From contig JASLGV010000043.1 in assembly GCA_030149995.1 (NCBI GenBank), forward strand, positions 1 to 7,838: a DNA stretch of 7,838 nt. Direction: 5' to 3'. Positions within the stretch are counted from its first letter, which is position 1. Every line of letters starts with the position of its first letter. The translations under genes and the position numbers were made by a program. This document shows, in pieces, positions 5,228 to 7,838 of this stretch. The DNA is from Pedobacter sp. (lineage in GTDB: Bacteria; Bacteroidota; Bacteroidia; Sphingobacteriales; Sphingobacteriaceae). Under the pieces are notes generated by a model. That model saw only the letters and a program-made list of their open reading frames with translations, had not been told where the DNA came from and made no database searches.

Positions 5228-6394
5228 ATGAACGCTTTTAACCATAAAAAAGAATTACAAAAAATTATAGAAAGATATCTTGCTGGTAAAGCAAATGCAG
5301 ACGAAATTCGTTTTGTAGAAGCATATTATGCTTATCTGGGTGAGAACAAAGAGCCATTGGCTTTAAAAGATCTTCAGAAGCTGGAAGCGGAGAATTTAAA
5401 GGCCATTCAGGCAAAAATTGCTCAAACCAAGAAAACTGCCGTTATTTCATTTTATAAATATGCCGCCGCCGCTGCTATTCTGCTGTGTGCAGGTAGTTTG
5501 TTATACCTGAACAGGAAATCCGATACACCTGCCTTGAAAGCTAATATTGCAGAAACACAATTGTTCGATGTTTCTCCAGGGAGTAACAAAGCCATACTTA
5601 CACTTTCTAACGGGGAAAAAGTGATTCTTGATGATCGGGTTGCTGATATCCTGGATCAGGATGGACTTAAAATTTCCAAAACAAATAATGGGCAGTTGAT
5701 CTACACTGTTTTAGATCGTCAAGATTTGGGAACCGGAAAAACCTTGTCTTACAACACCATTCAAACACCTAAGGGCGGGCAGTACCAGGTATTTTTGCCA
5801 GATGGAACAAAAGTCTGGCTAAATGCAGCTTCCTCTTTAAAATATCCCGAAGTTTTTAAAGGAGGAGCGCGTAGGGTAGAATTAACAGGCGAAGCATACT
5901 TTGAGGTAGCAAAAAATAAAGCGATGCCTTTTTATGTGAAAAGCATGAACCAGGAGGTTGAAGTACTGGGCACCCATTTTAATATTAACGCCTATCCCGA
6001 CGAGCGTGTAACTAAAACAACCCTGCTCGAGGGGCAGGTTAATGTACATAATTTAATGTCTGCACAGATTTTAAAGCCGGGCCAGCAATCCATTTCTGAT
6101 CTAACGGGCAATACGGCCATTCGGTTGATTACCCATGTGGATACCGATGATGAAATAGCCTGGAAAAATGGTTTGTTTCAATTCGACAATGCCAATCTGA
6201 AAACCATTTTAAATCAACTGGAACGGTGGTACGACATCAACATCGATTACAGTTCGGTACCTGATAAAAAATACAATGGAATGGTTCCTCGAAAGGCAAA
6301 CCTATCTGAAGTATTAAAAATGCTCGAAAAAACGGGTAATATCAGATTTAAGCTCCGCGAAGGAAAAAACCTGACGGTGGTGCAGGGCCAGTAA
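5228..6394 (+). CDS. FecR-family anti-sigma factor / signal transducer
   Basis: This single-pass inner-membrane protein passes the state of an outer-membrane receptor to the ECF sigma factor encoded just upstream. Residues 1-74 form a cytoplasmic, mostly helical part expected to bind the sigma factor. One membrane helix lies at about 76-94 (YKYAAAAAILLCAGSLLYL). The periplasmic FecR domain spans about 175-275: TPKGGQYQVFLPDGTKVWLN (180-199), LTGEAYFEVA (219-228) and VLGTHFNINAY (246-256) are typical. The C-terminal DUF4974-like domain (about 315-386, from LFQFDNANLKTILNQLERWY) has a secretin/STN-like fold in known members and is the likely contact for the receptor's STN domain. The 388-residue length is normal. 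The ATG at 5228 is preceded by an A-run and no Shine-Dalgarno. The receptor gene follows after 85 bp on the same strand. Confidence 0.95.
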   Translation: MNAFNHKKELQKIIERYLAGKANADEIRFVEAYYAYLGENKEPLALKDLQKLEAENLKAIQAKIAQTKKTAVISFYKYAAAAAILLCAGSLLYLNRKSDTPALKANIAETQLFDVSPGSNKAILTLSNGEKVILDDRVADILDQDGLKISKTNNGQLIYTVLDRQDLGTGKTLSYNTIQTPKGGQYQVFLPDGTKVWLNAASSLKYPEVFKGGARRVELTGEAYFEVAKNKAMPFYVKSMNQEVEVLGTHFNINAYPDERVTKTTLLEGQVNVHNLMSAQILKPGQQSISDLTGNTAIRLITHVDTDDEIAWKNGLFQFDNANLKTILNQLERWYDINIDYSSVPDKKYNGMVPRKANLSEVLKMLEKTGNIRFKLREGKNLTVVQGQ

Positions 6395-6479
6395 ATGTAA
6401 ACCAAAAACCATGTAATGCGATTAAGAGCATACAGAATAAATCAACCAATCAATTTAACCTTTAAACCAGACTGAATGT

Positions 6480-7838
6480 ATGAATTTTTACGCACCCGGT
6501 AGTAAGCGTCAATCTTTTAAAGCGACGCGTTTTACTGCAAATTTTTTCAACCAGCAAAGGGTCCGAACCATGAAACTGATGCTTCTGATTATGTTGTGCA
6601 TCCAGGTAAGCGCATCTGCATTTTCGCAGCGAATTAGTATAAACGAGAGAAATGTACCCTTAGAACGTATTTTGAAAGAAATCAAGCGTCAGAGTGGATA
6701 TTTCTTTTTATACGATGCAGATTTAATCAGGCAGAAATCAAAACCTGTAACCATTGATTTGAAAAATGCCGAATTAAAGGAAGTACTTACGCAAGCATTA
6801 AAAACACAACCATTTGATTGGGAAATTAAAGAGAATACCATTTTGATTACACCCAATGTAACCAAGTTTGAAAATGTTTTAAAGCCAATAGATGTTACAG
6901 GGAAAGTGGTGGACGAAAGTGGTAACCCCATGCCCGGTGCCTCAGTCAGGATAAAAGGTAAAGGTGGAACCGTAACCGATGCGAATGGCAATTTTACATT
7001 GAAGAATGTAGAAGAAAATGCAGTTTTGATTATTTCGTTTATCGGGTATACCGATAGGGAAGTTGCAGCAAAAAATAACCTGGGTACCGTTATCTTAACT
7101 TTAGGTGCAGGTAAACTGATGGATGTAGTTATTACCGGCTATACCAATTATACCAAAGCACAATCGGCAAATGCTTCTACGCTGGTAACGGCCGATAAGA
7201 TTAACAGTGTACCCGGTTTAACCCTGGATCAGATTCTTCAGGGAAGGGTTGCGGGGATGAGTGTTATTTCAAGTTCGGGGCAGCCCGGACAAAGTGCCTC
7301 GACCACCATACGCGGAATTACCTCTGTAAATGGTTCTTCAACGCCTTTATATGTATTGGATGGCGTGCCCATAGAAGCAGGTTATTTTCAGACCATTAAC
7401 CCTGAAGATATCGAAAATGCAACCGTACTGAAAGATGCTTCTGCCAAATCTTTATACGGTTCAAGAGGCTCAAATGGAGTAATCATCCTGACAACTAAAA
7501 AAGGAAAATCGGGCGGAATTGCTGTAAACTACACGTCCCAATATGGCTTTTCAAACCTGAGCAGACCTAATTTTATTATGATGAATACCGGAGAACGGTT
7601 ACAGTTTGAAGAAGAAGCAGGTTTAAACTATGGTAAAAATTATGGGCCAGGATGGACTTACTCTCCCAAAAATCCGACTGTTGTTGCCGGAACAGCGGCT
7701 TATAAACAACGTGCAAGCCAGATTTTAGATTCACTAAGAGGAATAAATACCGATTGGAGAGATGTTTTTTTTCAAAGAGGAAAGTTTCAGGAGCAGCAGG
7801 TTAGTATTAGCGGCGGGAATGAAAAATTACGCTTTTAC
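6480..7838 (+). CDS. SusC/RagA-type TonB-dependent outer-membrane receptor with STN domain (N-terminal 453 residues, cut by window edge)
   Basis: This outer-membrane channel imports a ligand with energy from TonB, usually with a SusD-like lipoprotein. The frame is open from ATG 6480 to the edge, 453 codons. A signal peptide core MKLMLLIMLCIQVSASAFSQ (31-50) follows a 30-residue basic leader; ATG 6570 (Met31) is an alternative start, but long MNFY-type leaders occur in this family. Next come an STN domain (about 51-125), a CarboxypepD_reg-like domain (about 137-208; VTGKVVDESGNPMPGASV), the SusC-typical DVVITGY (215-221) and the plug (about 229-345) with LDQILQGRVAGM (249-260), YVLDGVPI (291-298) and SLYGSRGSNGVIILTTKKG (324-342). 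Barrel strands begin after about 345. The STN domain implies signalling through the FecR protein upstream. The 85-bp spacer before the gene has no exact TAnnTTTG box, consistent with ECF control. Substrate unknown. Confidence 0.95.
   Translation, partial: MNFYAPGSKRQSFKATRFTANFFNQQRVRTMKLMLLIMLCIQVSASAFSQRISINERNVPLERILKEIKRQSGYFFLYDADLIRQKSKPVTIDLKNAELKEVLTQALKTQPFDWEIKENTILITPNVTKFENVLKPIDVTGKVVDESGNPMPGASVRIKGKGGTVTDANGNFTLKNVEENAVLIISFIGYTDREVAAKNNLGTVILTLGAGKLMDVVITGYTNYTKAQSANASTLVTADKINSVPGLTLDQILQGRVAGMSVISSSGQPGQSASTTIRGITSVNGSSTPLYVLDGVPIEAGYFQTINPEDIENATVLKDASAKSLYGSRGSNGVIILTTKKGKSGGIAVNYTSQYGFSNLSRPNFIMMNTGERLQFEEEAGLNYGKNYGPGWTYSPKNPTVVAGTAAYKQRASQILDSLRGINTDWRDVFFQRGKFQEQQVSISGGNEKLRFY

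Noticed and set aside
6395..6479. Promoter or operator before the SusC gene
   Set aside because: The 85-bp spacer has no exact TAnnTTTG box and no inverted repeat I could support; TAACCTTT near 6456 is a mismatch to the consensus. An ECF promoter may exist but its motif is not known here.
6689..6991. 100-codon minus-strand frame
   Set aside because: It is antisense to the STN and CarboxypepD_reg-like part of the SusC receptor, which is clearly the coding strand.

Overview
The window looks like chromosomal DNA of a Bacteroidota member, most likely Sphingobacteriaceae (Pedobacter or a close relative). Several things point there: an FecI-like sigma factor, an FecR anti-sigma factor with a DUF4974-type C-terminus and a SusC-type receptor stand in a row; a DUF4293 protein is present; start codons lack Shine-Dalgarno sequences; and exact TAnnTTTG boxes (the Bacteroidota -7 promoter element) lie upstream of four genes. 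The assignment rests on protein recognition and motifs only.

Layout. Bases 1-942 (minus strand) hold the first 314 codons of a DEAD-box RNA helicase that runs off the left edge. Bases 943-1272 are non-coding; they contain a clear minus-strand intrinsic terminator and an unexplained 100-bp segment. Bases 1273-1734 (minus) encode a four-helix DUF4293 membrane protein. A 212-bp divergent promoter region follows, then truA (1947-2699, TTG start) and an MsbA-like ABC exporter (2747-4519), both on the plus strand and probably co-transcribed.

From about 4520 the content changes from housekeeping genes to an accessory uptake locus. A perfect 10-bp inverted repeat with a TTT loop contains a TAnnTTTG box. 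It is followed by an ECF sigma factor (4558-5145, TTG start), an FecR-type anti-sigma factor (5228-6394) and the first 453 codons of a SusC/RagA-type TonB-dependent receptor (6480 to the right edge).

How the genes work together. The last three form a standard trans-envelope signalling and uptake module. The receptor carries an N-terminal STN domain, which in this family contacts the periplasmic part of the FecR protein when ligand binds. FecR then releases or activates the ECF sigma factor, which transcribes the receptor genes. A SusD-like lipoprotein and substrate-processing enzymes would be expected just past the right edge, but the substrate cannot be read from this window. No mobile element, CRISPR array, tRNA or rRNA was seen. 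I did not find a clearly new system; the most interesting points are regulatory, namely the promoter-hairpin overlap before the sigma gene, the inverted repeat abutting the anti-sigma start, and two TTG starts.
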